From positions 62,001 through 126,000 of the forward strand of contig NZ_JAJUFQ010000001.1 of the NCBI RefSeq assembly GCF_029263665.1: a DNA stretch of 64,000 nt, written 5' to 3'. Positions 44,637 to 54,466 of the stretch are shown in pieces (within the stretch, counting starts at the first letter, position 1; every line of letters starts with the position of its first letter). This DNA is from Halomonas sp. (lineage in GTDB: Bacteria > Pseudomonadota > Gammaproteobacteria > Pseudomonadales > Halomonadaceae). The position numbers were made by a program, and so were the translations under genes. The notes under the pieces were generated by a model. That model saw only the letters and a program-made list of their open reading frames with translations. It was not told where the DNA came from and searched no databases.

Positions 44637-45508
44637 ACAGGGCGAGAATGAACGGCATCGATGCAAACAGAACAAACACGAAGGGCGCCCGCTTCCCTGC
44701 CTGGCTGTGGTTACTGCCCTTCGCTCTGGTGTTCTTCGCATTCCAGGTCGCGCCCATGCTCTGGGTCGCCGTGAGTGCTTTCCATGTGAACGATAGTTGG
44801 GGGCTGGGGAATTTCCGCGAAATCGCCGCCTCGCCCTTCTTTCGCCAGGCCATCTGGCGCAGCCTGGTAATATCCCTGGTATCCAGCGTGCTGGGGCTGC
44901 TGATCGCCACCCTGGCCTGCCAGGCCATGATGCATGCGGATACTCGCCTGCGCCGCCTGCTGATTTCGTTCACCAACATGACGTCCAACTTCGCCGGCGT
45001 TCCTCTGGCTTTCGCCTTCATTATCCTGATGGGCGCCAATGGTGTTCTGACCCTGACCCTGCAACGTCTGGGCGTTCTCGAGGGCATCCAGCTCTACTCT
45101 ACCGGCGGCTTGATCGTGATCTACACCTGGTTCCAGGTTCCCTTGGGCATCCTGCTGCTGTTTCCTGCTTTCTCCGGGCTCAAGCTGGAATGGCGCGATG
45201 CTGCCAGCCTGCTCGGCGCAGGCCGGGTAGCCTATTGGCGTCATATCGGGTTGCCTGTGTTGTGGCCCGCCATGGCCAGCACTCTCACCGTGCTGATGGC
45301 CAATGCCATGGGTGCCTATGCCACCGTCTATGCCCTGGTGAATACCAGCTACAACCTGATGACCATTCGTATCGCCAATCTGGTCTCGGGCGACCTGTTT
45401 CTCCGCCCGGAACTGGCCAGTGCCCTGGCCTTGATACTGGTGGCGCTGATGGTGGGTGTCACCTTGATCCAGCGCGCCGCGCTGCCGCGGAGGGAGACGC
45501 ATGGCTAA
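44633..45508 (+). CDS. ABC transporter permease, subunit 1
   Basis: A 291-residue inner-membrane permease with about six helices and the EAA-type cytoplasmic loop (DAASLLGAGRVAYWRHIGLPVL). GTG 44633 overlaps the previous stop, and GGAG lies 8 nt upstream; ATG 44648 is the alternative start. The frame is open far upstream inside the previous gene but encodes no membrane helices there. It pairs with the next permease in a type I importer with the AfuA-type binding protein. Confidence 0.88.
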   Translation: MNRARMNGIDANRTNTKGARFPAWLWLLPFALVFFAFQVAPMLWVAVSAFHVNDSWGLGNFREIAASPFFRQAIWRSLVISLVSSVLGLLIATLACQAMMHADTRLRRLLISFTNMTSNFAGVPLAFAFIILMGANGVLTLTLQRLGVLEGIQLYSTGGLIVIYTWFQVPLGILLLFPAFSGLKLEWRDAASLLGAGRVAYWRHIGLPVLWPAMASTLTVLMANAMGAYATVYALVNTSYNLMTIRIANLVSGDLFLRPELASALALILVALMVGVTLIQRAALPRRETHG

Positions 45509-46349
45509 CCCAGCCCCCGTGCCCTTGCCCGCTCAGTCGCGCAGGTTGTCCAGCCTGCCGACGTTGAACCTCTATGGTGTGGTGCTGGTTGCAGTGTTCA
45601 CCAGCCTCGCCTTGCCCCTGCTGGCTACCTTGGGTTACGCCCTGGCCAGCCGCTGGGGAGCCACTCTGATGCCGGATGGACTGACCCTATCCTGGTTCAT
45701 CGAGCTCTGGACCACACCACGCTTCCTTGCTGCCGCAGGTCGTTCACTGCTCGTCACCATAGGGGCCCTGGTACTGTCACTGGTGCTGATCCTGCCTGTG
45801 GCAATGCTGGCCCAGACCCGCTACCCGCGCCTGGAGCACTGGATGAACACGCTGACCCTGATGCCCTTTGCCGTCCCTCCCGTGGTCTCTTCCGTTGGCC
45901 TGCTGCAACTCTATGCCGGGGGCCCCATACCGCTGGTGGGCACGCCCTGGATCCTGATCTTCACCTACTTCACCATTGCTCTGCCCTTCATGTATCGCAC
46001 CATGACGAACAGCCTGCGCGCCGTGGACGTCAGCGAACTGATGGAAGCCGCACAGTTGCTCGGTGCAGGTCCCATCAAGGCCTTCTTCCTGGTGATCCTG
46101 CCGAATATCCGCGCAGGCGTGCAGATCGCCATTTTCCTGTCGTTTTCCTTCCTCGTCGGTGAATTCGTGTTTGCCAACATGCTGGTAGGCACTCGCTTCG
46201 AAACCTTGCAGGTCTATCTCAACAATATGCGTGGGGCCAGTGGCCACTTCACCAGTGCCTTGGTGATCACGCTGTTCGTCATGACCCTCATCCTGACCTG
46301 GCTGGGCACTCGCCAGGCCGAGCACACCGTCAAGGAGGCTGCCCGATGA
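45501..46349 (+). CDS. ABC transporter permease, subunit 2
   Basis: A 282-residue permease with six helices and the coupling loop ELMEAAQLLGAGPIKAFFLV. GGAGGGAG precedes its ATG, which overlaps the end of subunit 1 by 8 bp. Conserved segments include LTLMPFAVPPVVSSVGLLQL and MGSFSFLVGEF-like text near the end. It forms the translocation pore with subunit 1. Its stop overlaps the ATPase start. Confidence 0.89.
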   Translation: MANPAPVPLPAQSRRLSSLPTLNLYGVVLVAVFTSLALPLLATLGYALASRWGATLMPDGLTLSWFIELWTTPRFLAAAGRSLLVTIGALVLSLVLILPVAMLAQTRYPRLEHWMNTLTLMPFAVPPVVSSVGLLQLYAGGPIPLVGTPWILIFTYFTIALPFMYRTMTNSLRAVDVSELMEAAQLLGAGPIKAFFLVILPNIRAGVQIAIFLSFSFLVGEFVFANMLVGTRFETLQVYLNNMRGASGHFTSALVITLFVMTLILTWLGTRQAEHTVKEAAR

Positions 46350-47464
46350 GCCACACCGTGACCGCCTCGATCACAGCGACCACACAACCCGCAGTTGAAC
46401 GGGTTCAGCATCAACCGAACATGGCTGGTGACAACGCCCTGCGCCTTGCAGGGCTGGCCAAGCGTTTCGGCACCACTTCGGTATTCGACGATATCGATGC
46501 CGATATCGGCCACGGCGAATTCATCACCCTGCTCGGACCTTCCGGCTGTGGCAAATCCACCCTACTGCGCGCCATCGCCGGACTTACGCCCCTGGACCAG
46601 GGCAGCATCCATGTCGGCCAGGATGACATCACCGAGCTTCCACCTCAGCAACGTGGCATCGGCATGGTCTTCCAGCACTATGCCCTGTTCCCCAACATGC
46701 GAGTGGTGGACAACATCGGTTTCGGCCTGCGCATGCAGAAGGTGTCCAGGAACGAGCGCGAACGCCGGGTCGACACAGTCCTGCGTCTGGTCGAGTTGAG
46801 CGATCAGGCGCACAAGTTTCCGCACCAGTTGTCCGGTGGACAGCGTCAGCGAGTTGCCCTGGCCAGAGCACTGGTGGTTGAGCCCAGGGTGCTGCTGATG
46901 GATGAGCCCCTTTCGGCATTGGATGCCCGCATTCGTCGTCACCTGCGCGACCAGATCCGCGATATCCAGAAATCGCTTGGCTTGACCACCCTGTTCGTTA
47001 CCCACGATCAGGAAGAAGCCATGCTGATGTCCGACCGGGTCTTCTTGATGCACCAAGGCCGCATCCTGCAACAGGACAGAGCAGAAACCCTCTACACCCG
47101 ACCTTCGGGCAGTGCTGCTGCCGGCTTCATGGGACACTATAATCTGCTGGATGCCGTGGAGGCCGAGCCTCTGCTGGGTTTTCGCCCGCAATCAGCACGG
47201 GTGGCACTGCGTCCGGAAGCGCTCTATCTCAGCCTCGATGGACGCCCCTTTGGAGGCGACCTTCCTCCTCGTGTGGGGCCGGCCCTGAGCGGTGTCGTGC
47301 GTCGCCATCGCCTGCTGGGCAATATCGTGCGTTACGAAATCGTCGGTAGTACTCTCACCCTCAATATCGATACCCTGAACCGCAGCACCCGCACCCTGCT
47401 TGTCGAGGGTACGCAGGTGAACATGTATGCCGACCTGGATGAAGTGCAGGAGCTCAGCGAATGA
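46346..47464 (+). CDS. ABC transporter ATP-binding protein
   Basis: A 372-residue ATPase of the PotA/FbpC type. Walker A GPSGCGKST (about 60), Q-loop, signature LSGGQRQR, Walker B VLLMDEPLSALD and the H-loop FVTHDQEEA are all intact. A C-terminal TOBE-like regulatory domain (about 265-370) completes it. It energises the importer. ATGA overlaps on both sides couple it to the permease and the HAD gene. Confidence 0.91.
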   Translation: MSHTVTASITATTQPAVERVQHQPNMAGDNALRLAGLAKRFGTTSVFDDIDADIGHGEFITLLGPSGCGKSTLLRAIAGLTPLDQGSIHVGQDDITELPPQQRGIGMVFQHYALFPNMRVVDNIGFGLRMQKVSRNERERRVDTVLRLVELSDQAHKFPHQLSGGQRQRVALARALVVEPRVLLMDEPLSALDARIRRHLRDQIRDIQKSLGLTTLFVTHDQEEAMLMSDRVFLMHQGRILQQDRAETLYTRPSGSAAAGFMGHYNLLDAVEAEPLLGFRPQSARVALRPEALYLSLDGRPFGGDLPPRVGPALSGVVRRHRLLGNIVRYEIVGSTLTLNIDTLNRSTRTLLVEGTQVNMYADLDEVQELSE

Positions 47465-48123
47465 ATCTAGCCTTGTTCGACCTCGATGACACCTTGCTCA
47501 ACGGGGATATCACCCAACTATGGAGCGACTGGCTGATCAACCTCGGCTGGATTGAGGACGCCCATGTCTACCGGGCCTCATTCGCTGAGCACATGCGGGC
47601 TTATGCCGCCGGTGAACTGGACATGGAAGAGCACCTGAACCTGCTGCTCAGGCCGCTGGAAGGACGTGCCGTGCACGACGTAAGCGCACAGGTCGATGCC
47701 TTCCTCAGCAACGAGGTGATACCGAGGCTATTTCCTGGAGGGTTGGAGCGCTTGGCATGGCACCGCGATCAGGGCCACCAGATTCTGATCATCTCTGCCT
47801 CCACCGCTCACCTGGTGGCACCGCTGGCCCAGCGGCTCGACCTGGATGGCGCCCTGGCTACAGCACTGGAAGTCGACCATAGCGCCAATCCTCCCCGCTA
47901 TACTGGCCGCGCGACAGGTATCCGCACCTTCCGCGAGGGCAAGCTGATGGCGCTCGAATCCTGGTTGAACGGCCAGACTCCGCACAGCACCTGGGGTTAC
48001 TCGGATTCACGCAACGATATTCCCCTGCTCGAGGCAGTGGACCACGCTTACGCCATCCACCCTGACCCCACCCTGGCCAGCATTGCACAGGCACGGCGTT
48101 GGGAAATGCCTGACTGGCGCTGA
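47461..48123 (+). CDS. HAD-IB family phosphatase (SerB-like)
   Basis: A 220-residue haloacid-dehalogenase hydrolase of subfamily IB. Motif I FDLDDTL has catalytic Asp7 and Asp9, motif II is IISAST, motif III is the Lys in FREGKL, and motif IV is YSDSRNDIPLL. It is cytoplasmic and ATGA-coupled to the ATPase gene. It is the last gene before a strong terminator. It probably dephosphorylates the monoester released by the alkaline-phosphatase-superfamily enzyme, supplying phosphate and a carbon or nitrogen skeleton (inference). Confidence 0.86.
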   Translation: MNLALFDLDDTLLNGDITQLWSDWLINLGWIEDAHVYRASFAEHMRAYAAGELDMEEHLNLLLRPLEGRAVHDVSAQVDAFLSNEVIPRLFPGGLERLAWHRDQGHQILIISASTAHLVAPLAQRLDLDGALATALEVDHSANPPRYTGRATGIRTFREGKLMALESWLNGQTPHSTWGYSDSRNDIPLLEAVDHAYAIHPDPTLASIAQARRWEMPDWR

Positions 48124-48151
48124 TAGCGCTATCTGACTGTCATCATGTGAC

Positions 48152-48188
48152 GCTGCCGATACTGGCGTATGCCAATATCGGCAGCTTT
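48152..48188 (+). terminator. Terminator of the organophosphorus operon
   Basis: GCTGCCGATACTGGC and GCCAATATCGGCAGC form a 15-bp stem with one mismatch and a 4-nt loop, followed by TTT, 28 bp past the HAD stop. Confidence 0.8.
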
Positions 48189-48307
48189 GATTCCCCGAAC
48201 CCCCTTCAAGTGATTTCTCGAACACACTTCAAGTGTCGCAAGCAATGATGCGGCTTGCGCTCTCGGGGCTTTCAACGGACCAGAATCTATAGCGCAGAAT
48301 CCATGAA

Positions 48308-49606
48308 TCAGAATCGATAGTTCAGGCTGGCATAGAGAGAACGGTATTCGACGTCATCGCTACCGAGCGTGGTTCTTCCACCGATATTGAAGTCCATGTT
48401 ACGGCCGAGCTGATGAGCGGCTCCGATCTCCAACACCGTCCAGCCATCCTCGTCACCATTGTCGAGATAGTCGATGTCATCATCGAACTTATCGGAAATG
48501 TCGCGGTGATAGATGAGGTTGCCATACACACGGCCATCGTCGAGATCCCAGCCGAACTTGAGGCCACCGAAGGCTTCGCCGATTTCGAGGCCAAAGTCAT
48601 CGGTCTTGCTGTCGAGATAGCGGCCATCCACCTCATCATTCAGATAGGAGCCGCCTACCGTGAGCCCCGCCCTGAAGGATTTGTACTGTGGCAGATACAG
48701 TGTACCGGACGCTTGGCCGCCCCAACGCTCACCATCAAGATCGATGGGTTCCAGCAGATAAGAATTGCGCTGGGAGCCTTCTATATTCTGGTAGAGCAGT
48801 ACGGCATCGAATACCAGAGCGTCATCAAAAAAGGATACCGCACCATATGGTGCCACCAGCTCACCGCCGAAGTCGAAACGACCATCATAATCGCTTTCCA
48901 GGTCCAGCTCCTGGTTGCCGGCAGCGATACCTACGAGAAGGTTGTCATGCTTGTAGTCGACACCAAGAATGGCACTCTTGCTGTCACCATCGTAGTCAGA
49001 GCTGACGGCATTGCCTTCGATGTTACCACCCTGGACAGATGTCCAGATATTGACGCCATTTTTGCGACTATAGTTCCCTCTATAGGACGGGTACATCGCT
49101 AGATCTATCTGGTTCGTGACAGGGCTGAATACCTGTCCCATAGCCTGCACTTGCGCACTGCGAAGCAGGCGATCTACATCAAGCAACCCCAGCTCACCTG
49201 CCAGAGCAGCAGACTCATCATACGTCAGTGTATTCAGCGAACGGTTGTTGACGATGACATTACCGTCCTCATCAATGATGGTAACGGGAGCATTCGTGCC
49301 AAGCTCAAGCAGGCTTCCAGCTTCAGGAAGCACAATCGTCATCTGGCGCCCATTGATCATCGTCACAAAACTATTCGATGTCAGCAGGTCGAGAACCTCT
49401 CCATCCCAGCTGAACGATACAGGGCGAGCCCTGGCAGCTGAATAGAAAGCGAGGTGAGCCTGACTTCCATCAATAGAAAATTCAGTCTCGTAAGGCGACT
49501 GAATAGCTTGAACCAAATCACCAGCACTCAGCCCGATTTCGGCCTGGGCCAATCCTGATGCAACCAAAGCACCAGTACCTACAGCAACGCTGATCCCCTT
49601 AACCAT
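48308..49606 (-). CDS. Autotransporter-type outer-membrane beta-barrel protein
   Basis: A 432-residue protein with signal peptide (cut near GLAQA, residue 22), a short N-terminal domain (about 23-165) and a C-terminal barrel (about 170-432) of alternating amphipathic strands. It ends SLYASLNYRF with the terminal Phe expected for BAM recognition. Asp/Gly-rich turns suit a calcium-rich or saline environment. The N-terminal part is too short for a classic large passenger, so it may be a small exposed domain or plug. AAGGGG precedes the ATG. Monocistronic with an AT-rich upstream region. Function unknown. Confidence 0.75.
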   Translation of the reverse strand: MVKGISVAVGTGALVASGLAQAEIGLSAGDLVQAIQSPYETEFSIDGSQAHLAFYSAARARPVSFSWDGEVLDLLTSNSFVTMINGRQMTIVLPEAGSLLELGTNAPVTIIDEDGNVIVNNRSLNTLTYDESAALAGELGLLDVDRLLRSAQVQAMGQVFSPVTNQIDLAMYPSYRGNYSRKNGVNIWTSVQGGNIEGNAVSSDYDGDSKSAILGVDYKHDNLLVGIAAGNQELDLESDYDGRFDFGGELVAPYGAVSFFDDALVFDAVLLYQNIEGSQRNSYLLEPIDLDGERWGGQASGTLYLPQYKSFRAGLTVGGSYLNDEVDGRYLDSKTDDFGLEIGEAFGGLKFGWDLDDGRVYGNLIYHRDISDKFDDDIDYLDNGDEDGWTVLEIGAAHQLGRNMDFNIGGRTTLGSDDVEYRSLYASLNYRF

Positions 49607-50325
49607 TTGTAACCCCTTTTTGAGATATCGTGGCTCTTATGTAAGTTTTTTTATTTGATTTACGCATTGCCACATGGGACATATTGTTCTATCGGAAGCT
49701 TCCCAGCATTAGATTTATTGAAAGGGAATGTGACAAAAGTTGACAGAAACCTCTAGTGATAACCCTTCGATTTCTTTCATCTACGTCAGCATTCTAAAAA
49801 CCTAACATTAAATACATTTTTAAAAAATACCCTGCATGTAGGGCAAGTCTATACCACCAATGGTTAAGGTTTTGTTTCCATTAAAATTTCATTTAAGACG
49901 GCACCAATCTCTTCGATCACTCATTGAAGGCAACAGCTCAAAGGGGCAGCATCAGGCGGATTAATGCCACCTATCAAGCGGTTGATGGACAAGAACGGCG
50001 AGGGAACAAACTCGTTGGGATAATGGTCGCCATCAGAAGGGTGAGCTGTGAGCGAGTGTTCTCATGCACTTCAGCATTCAGGAGAGCATCAGTCGCGTCG
50101 ATGGTGACCTTGCCTTGCGCAGAGATCAGCGAATAGGGTTCTTCTCCATCATCCCATGGTGAGCGGGCACTCTTGTATGGTGCCCCACCGAGAACGTCAT
50201 AGGGTGAGACGGGCCTACCTCGGCTATTTGCCACTCCATACAGGGCAATAACGCCTTCCGAGACAATATTCCCTCTGGATTGACCTACAGTGAGTCATGA
50301 AGCAAAAGATAAAAACGGGAGCCCC
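49607..50325. other. Long intergenic region, AT-rich on the left
   Basis: 719 bp between the barrel-protein gene and the lysE-like gene. The left 300 bp is strongly AT-rich and should carry the barrel-gene promoter. Frames in the right part (for example 49974-50234 on the minus strand) show no recognisable protein. I see no RNA gene. Confidence 0.5.
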
Positions 50326-50964
50326 ATGTCACTTGAATTTCTGCTGACCTCGTTGGTCGTCGTGCTGTTACCGGGAACGGGAGTTCTCTATACCCTGGCC
50401 ATTGGACTGGGACGTGGCTTCAAAGCCAGTATTGCTGCAGCTTTCGGCTGCACCCTGGGGATTGTTCCGGCGGCACTGGCCAGCATCGTTGGCCTGGCTG
50501 CCCTGTTGCACACCAGTGCCCTCGCCTTCCAGCTCATCAAGTATCTTGGTGTGATCTACCTGCTCTACATGGCCTGGAAAATATTGCACGACAAGGGCCT
50601 GATGGAAGTGCCGGAAAGCGATGTTCCGGAAAACGATATTACAGGGAACAAGGACAAGGCAGGCCTCGTACGCGTTGCTACCAATGGTACTTTGCTCAAT
50701 ATTCTGAATCCGAAGCTGTCGTTGTTCTTTCTCGCCTTTCTGCCCCAGTTCGTCTCGCCGGACACCCTTTACCCAACGGCTTCTCTGATCGGTCTGGCCC
50801 TGGTCTTCATGGCCATGACCTTTGTTGTCTTTGTGGTGTACGGGGCCTTTGCCGCCTACGCGCGGGACTATGTGATTCAGCGCCCCTTGGTCATGCGCTG
50901 GATCAAGCGCAGTTTTGCCGGCGTGTTCGGTTTCCTCGGGGTCAAGCTGGCATTCTCGAACTGA
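50326..50964 (+). CDS. LysE/RhtB-family amino-acid exporter
   Basis: A 212-residue inner-membrane protein with about six helices. The LysE start (SLEFLLTSLVVVLLPGTGVL) and the conserved GFKASIAAAFGCTLGI and LLNILNPKLSLFFLAFLPQF segments identify the family, which exports amino acids or related compounds. GGGAG lies 5 nt before ATG 50326, and an in-frame ATG at 50290 lacks a ribosome site. It converges on the XRE regulator gene. The substrate is unknown. Confidence 0.89.
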   Translation: MSLEFLLTSLVVVLLPGTGVLYTLAIGLGRGFKASIAAAFGCTLGIVPAALASIVGLAALLHTSALAFQLIKYLGVIYLLYMAWKILHDKGLMEVPESDVPENDITGNKDKAGLVRVATNGTLLNILNPKLSLFFLAFLPQFVSPDTLYPTASLIGLALVFMAMTFVVFVVYGAFAAYARDYVIQRPLVMRWIKRSFAGVFGFLGVKLAFSN

Positions 50965-51024
50965 GGGGCTCGAACGGTATTGGTCATCTGGCAGCAGCCG
51001 ATCGTCGACACAGGATCCTGATAT

Positions 51025-51849
51025 CTAAGGAGCGCTGGAAAAATACACCACCATCCGTAGATGGCGGTGCTCATCCACGATCAGTGTTTCATGGTCAAAG
51101 TCCTGGCGCATCGAATCACTGTCCTGGACTGGATCCTTGTCCTGAATAGCACCGATACCGTAGCTGTAGGCATCCAGTTCGGCCTTCTGCCACCAGCGGC
51201 GCATGTCCGGGGACAATCGAGTCAACTCTTCGATCAGCTCCTGCATCTCGGGGTCTTCTGGTGCCGCTGCAAGATCACAACGAAACTGCGCCAGCAAGCG
51301 ACAGGCGTCTCGATGCCATTCCGGCAGGCGCCGACGCAAGGAAGGATCCGCAAAGACCATGCGCAGCATGTTTCTCTCGTGCAGTTCCCGCCCGGAAAAG
51401 CCGATCAGGCGTTCCGCTGCTGCATTCCAGGCAATCACATCCCAACGCAGGTTCATGACATAGGCGGGCCGTGGCAGATCGTCCATCAATACCTGAATCC
51501 GTACCGGAATGGACTGCCATTGATAGGCCTCCACTGGCGGTGGACGGCGATGCGCAAGCAGGAAGAGGTGGCAGCACTCTGCATCATCCAACTTCAGCGC
51601 ATGGGAAACACTGAGCAGAAAACTTTCCGAGACATTGATGTCGCGGCCCTGCTCAAACCAGGTGTACCAGGTCAGTCCGACCCCCGCGAGAGAAGCAACC
51701 TCTTCACGACGCAGCCCTGGGGTGCGCCTGCGTCCCGTAGTGGGCAGCCCCACATCGGCGGGCGTCAGCTTGTGACGATGGTGCAGCAGAAACTCGGTGA
51801 GTTCACTGCGTGTCCGCTCCAGGCTTCGCCCCTGGTCTTTCTTCATCAT
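51025..51849 (-). CDS. XRE-family regulator with MmyB-like ligand-binding domain
   Basis: A 274-residue regulator. The N-terminal XRE HTH contains the hallmark GRRRTPGLRREEVASLAGVG, followed by YTWFEQGRDINVS. The C-terminal MmyB-like PAS-type domain (about 105-265) includes DVIAWNAAAERL and is thought to bind a small hydrophobic molecule. AGGAG precedes ATGATG at 51849, while earlier in-frame ATGs lack this. It is divergent from the DHA2 MFS gene across 185 bp, the typical arrangement for control of an efflux pump or oxidoreductase. Confidence 0.88.
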   Translation of the reverse strand: MMKKDQGRSLERTRSELTEFLLHHRHKLTPADVGLPTTGRRRTPGLRREEVASLAGVGLTWYTWFEQGRDINVSESFLLSVSHALKLDDAECCHLFLLAHRRPPPVEAYQWQSIPVRIQVLMDDLPRPAYVMNLRWDVIAWNAAAERLIGFSGRELHERNMLRMVFADPSLRRRLPEWHRDACRLLAQFRCDLAAAPEDPEMQELIEELTRLSPDMRRWWQKAELDAYSYGIGAIQDKDPVQDSDSMRQDFDHETLIVDEHRHLRMVVYFSSAP

Positions 51850-52034
51850 TGGGGTACTCCTGAGCATCGCGATGATGCCGACTGACATCAGCTCGCTGTT
51901 GTTATCAGGCATTTACTATTGGTAATAGGATAACTGGCTATATTGTACCCGGATAATAACAGACCGAACATGTCGCTTCCGCTTGTATCACTCCTCACTT
52001 GCTTCACGCGCCGCATGCTTTGCTGGGAGGCGAC

Positions 52035-53621
52035 ATGGCCTACGAATGCGATCAATACCCGTTACCCTCACCATATTCCCCACCAATTGGCAGCACGACC
52101 TGTCAGGCAAGCATCAGGGAATGGCTCGGGCTCGCCGTACTGGCACTGCCGACTGCATTACTGGGCCTTGATGTCACCATTCTCTATCTGGCTCTGCCCG
52201 CCCTGGCAGTGGAGTTGCAGCCCAGCAGTACCCAAGCACTATGGATCATGGATGCCTATGGTTTCATGATTGCCGGATTTTTGATCACCATGGGCACCCT
52301 TGGTGATCGCATCGGTCGCCGTCGCCTGCTGATGATCGGTACAGCGCTGTTCGGGATGGCATCCGTCGCGGCTGCCTACGCTACCAGTGCTGAGATGCTG
52401 ATCGTCGCCAGGGCTCTGCTCGGCATCGCCGGGGCTACTCTCATGCCATCGACCCTGGCCCTGATCAGCAACTTGTTTGGCGATGCCCGCCAGCGTGCAC
52501 TGGCCATCGGCATATGGGCCACCATGTTCGCCCTGGGCATGGCCGCAGGCCCAGTACTGGGCGGTTGGCTACTGAGCCATTTCTGGTGGGGGTCTGCTTT
52601 CCTCGTTGCCGTGCCGATAGCCGCTATCCTGTTGCTTGCTGCTCCTTTTCTGTTACCGGAATATCGCGCCACACACGGTGAGCGTCTGGACCTGATCAGT
52701 GTGCTGCTGTCACTCGTCGCCATACTCTCGGTGATCTATGGGCTAAAGGAGATCGCCAAGACGGGGCTTGAGACAGGGCTTGAGACAGTACCTGTGATGG
52801 CCATCATCCTGGGCATTGCATTGGGTAGCATTTTCGTCCGCCGCCAGGGCCAGTTGGACAACCCCCTGCTTGATATGCGCTTGTTCGCCAGTCGCACATT
52901 CAGCAGCGCATTGATCGTACTGCTGCTCGGGTTGACGACCGTCGCTGGCGTGATGCTGCTGGTGACCCAGTATCTGCAACTGGTGGCAGGACTGACACCG
53001 CTGAAGGCAGGGCTGTGGATGGGACCACCGGCGCTGATGATGGTCATCGCCGGTATCACGGCACCGTTGGTAGCAAGGCGGATTCGCCCAGGCTATGTGG
53101 TGTCGGCAGCATTGGCGTTTTCGACCCTGGGTTATCTGTTGCTGATACTGGTCGGAACATCTCCGAGCGGCGTGTGGACCGCCATCGCAGGCTTTTCTCT
53201 GGTCTATCTTGCTCTGGGCACTCTGGCAGCTCTGGGCACAGAGCTAGTGATAGGAACGGCACCCGCCGACAAGGCAGGATCGGCCTCTGCCATGTCTGAA
53301 ATGGTTCAGGAGTTGGGCATTGCATTGGGTGTCGCCCTGCTCGGCAGCCTGGCCAGCGTCATCTATCGGTTACAGGTTGGCATTATGACACAGGTGGACG
53401 ATCTTCCAGCCAGTAGCGCCGCTCTCGTGCAGGACAGCTTGTGGACAGCGATGTCCATGAGCGATCAGTTGCCGGTTCAAGCCGTGGAAGGTGCTCGACA
53501 GGCCTTTACCACGGGGCTCAACGTCACGGCTGCCGTCAGCGGAATCGCCATCCTTGCCCTGGCTGTCATCTCGGCCATATCGCTACGCCATGTGCCTGCG
53601 CTGAATGGCAACCCGGGATGA
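52035..53621 (+). CDS. DHA2-family MFS multidrug exporter (SmvA/QacA-like)
   Basis: A 528-residue protein with about 14 helices. Motif D1-type LDVTILYLALPAL lies in helix 1, motif A (GTLGDRIGRRRLL) follows helix 2, and motif C (GPVLGGWLL) is in helix 5, identifying a drug:proton antiporter-2. Relatives expel quaternary ammonium compounds and dyes. GGGAGG lies 4 nt before ATG 52035, so the 12 residues upstream are not used. It is divergent from the XRE/MmyB regulator, which probably controls it. Confidence 0.88.
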   Translation: MAYECDQYPLPSPYSPPIGSTTCQASIREWLGLAVLALPTALLGLDVTILYLALPALAVELQPSSTQALWIMDAYGFMIAGFLITMGTLGDRIGRRRLLMIGTALFGMASVAAAYATSAEMLIVARALLGIAGATLMPSTLALISNLFGDARQRALAIGIWATMFALGMAAGPVLGGWLLSHFWWGSAFLVAVPIAAILLLAAPFLLPEYRATHGERLDLISVLLSLVAILSVIYGLKEIAKTGLETGLETVPVMAIILGIALGSIFVRRQGQLDNPLLDMRLFASRTFSSALIVLLLGLTTVAGVMLLVTQYLQLVAGLTPLKAGLWMGPPALMMVIAGITAPLVARRIRPGYVVSAALAFSTLGYLLLILVGTSPSGVWTAIAGFSLVYLALGTLAALGTELVIGTAPADKAGSASAMSEMVQELGIALGVALLGSLASVIYRLQVGIMTQVDDLPASSAALVQDSLWTAMSMSDQLPVQAVEGARQAFTTGLNVTAAVSGIAILALAVISAISLRHVPALNGNPG

Positions 53622-53672
53622 CATAGTGGAACCCGCTGACAATTCATTCAGCCAATTCGTTCGGGCACCGGC

Positions 53673-54449
53673 TCAGTAACTCAGCGATGTGGCGCAGGAG
53701 AAACGTATCAGCGGAGGTTCGTCCGGGTCAGGTGTCAGATAGCGTGCCTCGACCCCGAAGACCTCTCGCAGATGCTGTGTCGTCAGCACCTTGCGCGGTT
53801 CACCGCTGGCAACGATGGCTCCATCATGCAGCAGTACCAGACGGTCGCATGCCAAGGCCTGATTAAGATCATGCAGCGCGATGACCTTGGTGACAGGCAA
53901 GGCACGAACCAGGGCCAGGATCGATAGCTGATGGCGGATGTCGAGATGGTTGGTTGGCTCATCCAGCAACAGGATCTCGGGTGACTGCGCCAGAGCCCTG
54001 GCAATGTGAACACGCTGACGCTCGCCACCCGACAGGGTATGCCAGAGCCTGTCGCTGAGGCCGGCCATGTCAACCGCATCCAGCGCCTGATGCACCTTGG
54101 CGTCATCTTCAGCCCGCCAGGGGCGCAACGGCGACAGGAAAGGAATCCTCCCGAGCTCCACGGCTTCACGCACCGTGATGCGTTCTGCGGTCTCAGCCTG
54201 CTGTTCGACCAGAGCCAACTGGCGAGACCGGATCTTGGACGATGTTCTGTCCATCGCGTGACCATTCAACAGCACACGTCCCTTGCCAGGTTTCCTGAGG
54301 CCGGCGAGGCATTGCATCAGGGTGGACTTTCCCGATCCATTCGGACCGATCAGACCAAGGCACTCTCCTGGCTGCAGATGCAATGAAACATCGCGCAGAA
54401 TGGTGGTGTTACGCACAGAAACCGAGAGATTTTCAGCTGCAAGCATCAT
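53673..54449 (-). CDS. btuD: Corrinoid ABC transporter ATP-binding protein BtuD-like
   Basis: A 258-residue ATPase of the FecE/BtuD group. Walker A GPNGSGKST, signature LSGGERQRVHIARAL and Walker B ILLLDEPTNHLD are present. It powers import through the BtuC-like permease encoded upstream. The ATGATG start has only a weak ribosome site, 50 bp after the permease stop. A cobalamin riboswitch at the operon head indicates corrinoid rather than siderophore transport. Last gene of the operon. Confidence 0.85.
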   Translation of the reverse strand: MMLAAENLSVSVRNTTILRDVSLHLQPGECLGLIGPNGSGKSTLMQCLAGLRKPGKGRVLLNGHAMDRTSSKIRSRQLALVEQQAETAERITVREAVELGRIPFLSPLRPWRAEDDAKVHQALDAVDMAGLSDRLWHTLSGGERQRVHIARALAQSPEILLLDEPTNHLDIRHQLSILALVRALPVTKVIALHDLNQALACDRLVLLHDGAIVASGEPRKVLTTQHLREVFGVEARYLTPDPDEPPLIRFSCATSLSY

Positions 54450-54466
54450 CTACCGCGCCGTCCATA

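Noticed and set aside
49974..50234. 86-residue minus-strand frame in the 719-bp gap
   Set aside because: No recognisable domain, no ribosome site, and composition does not look coding.
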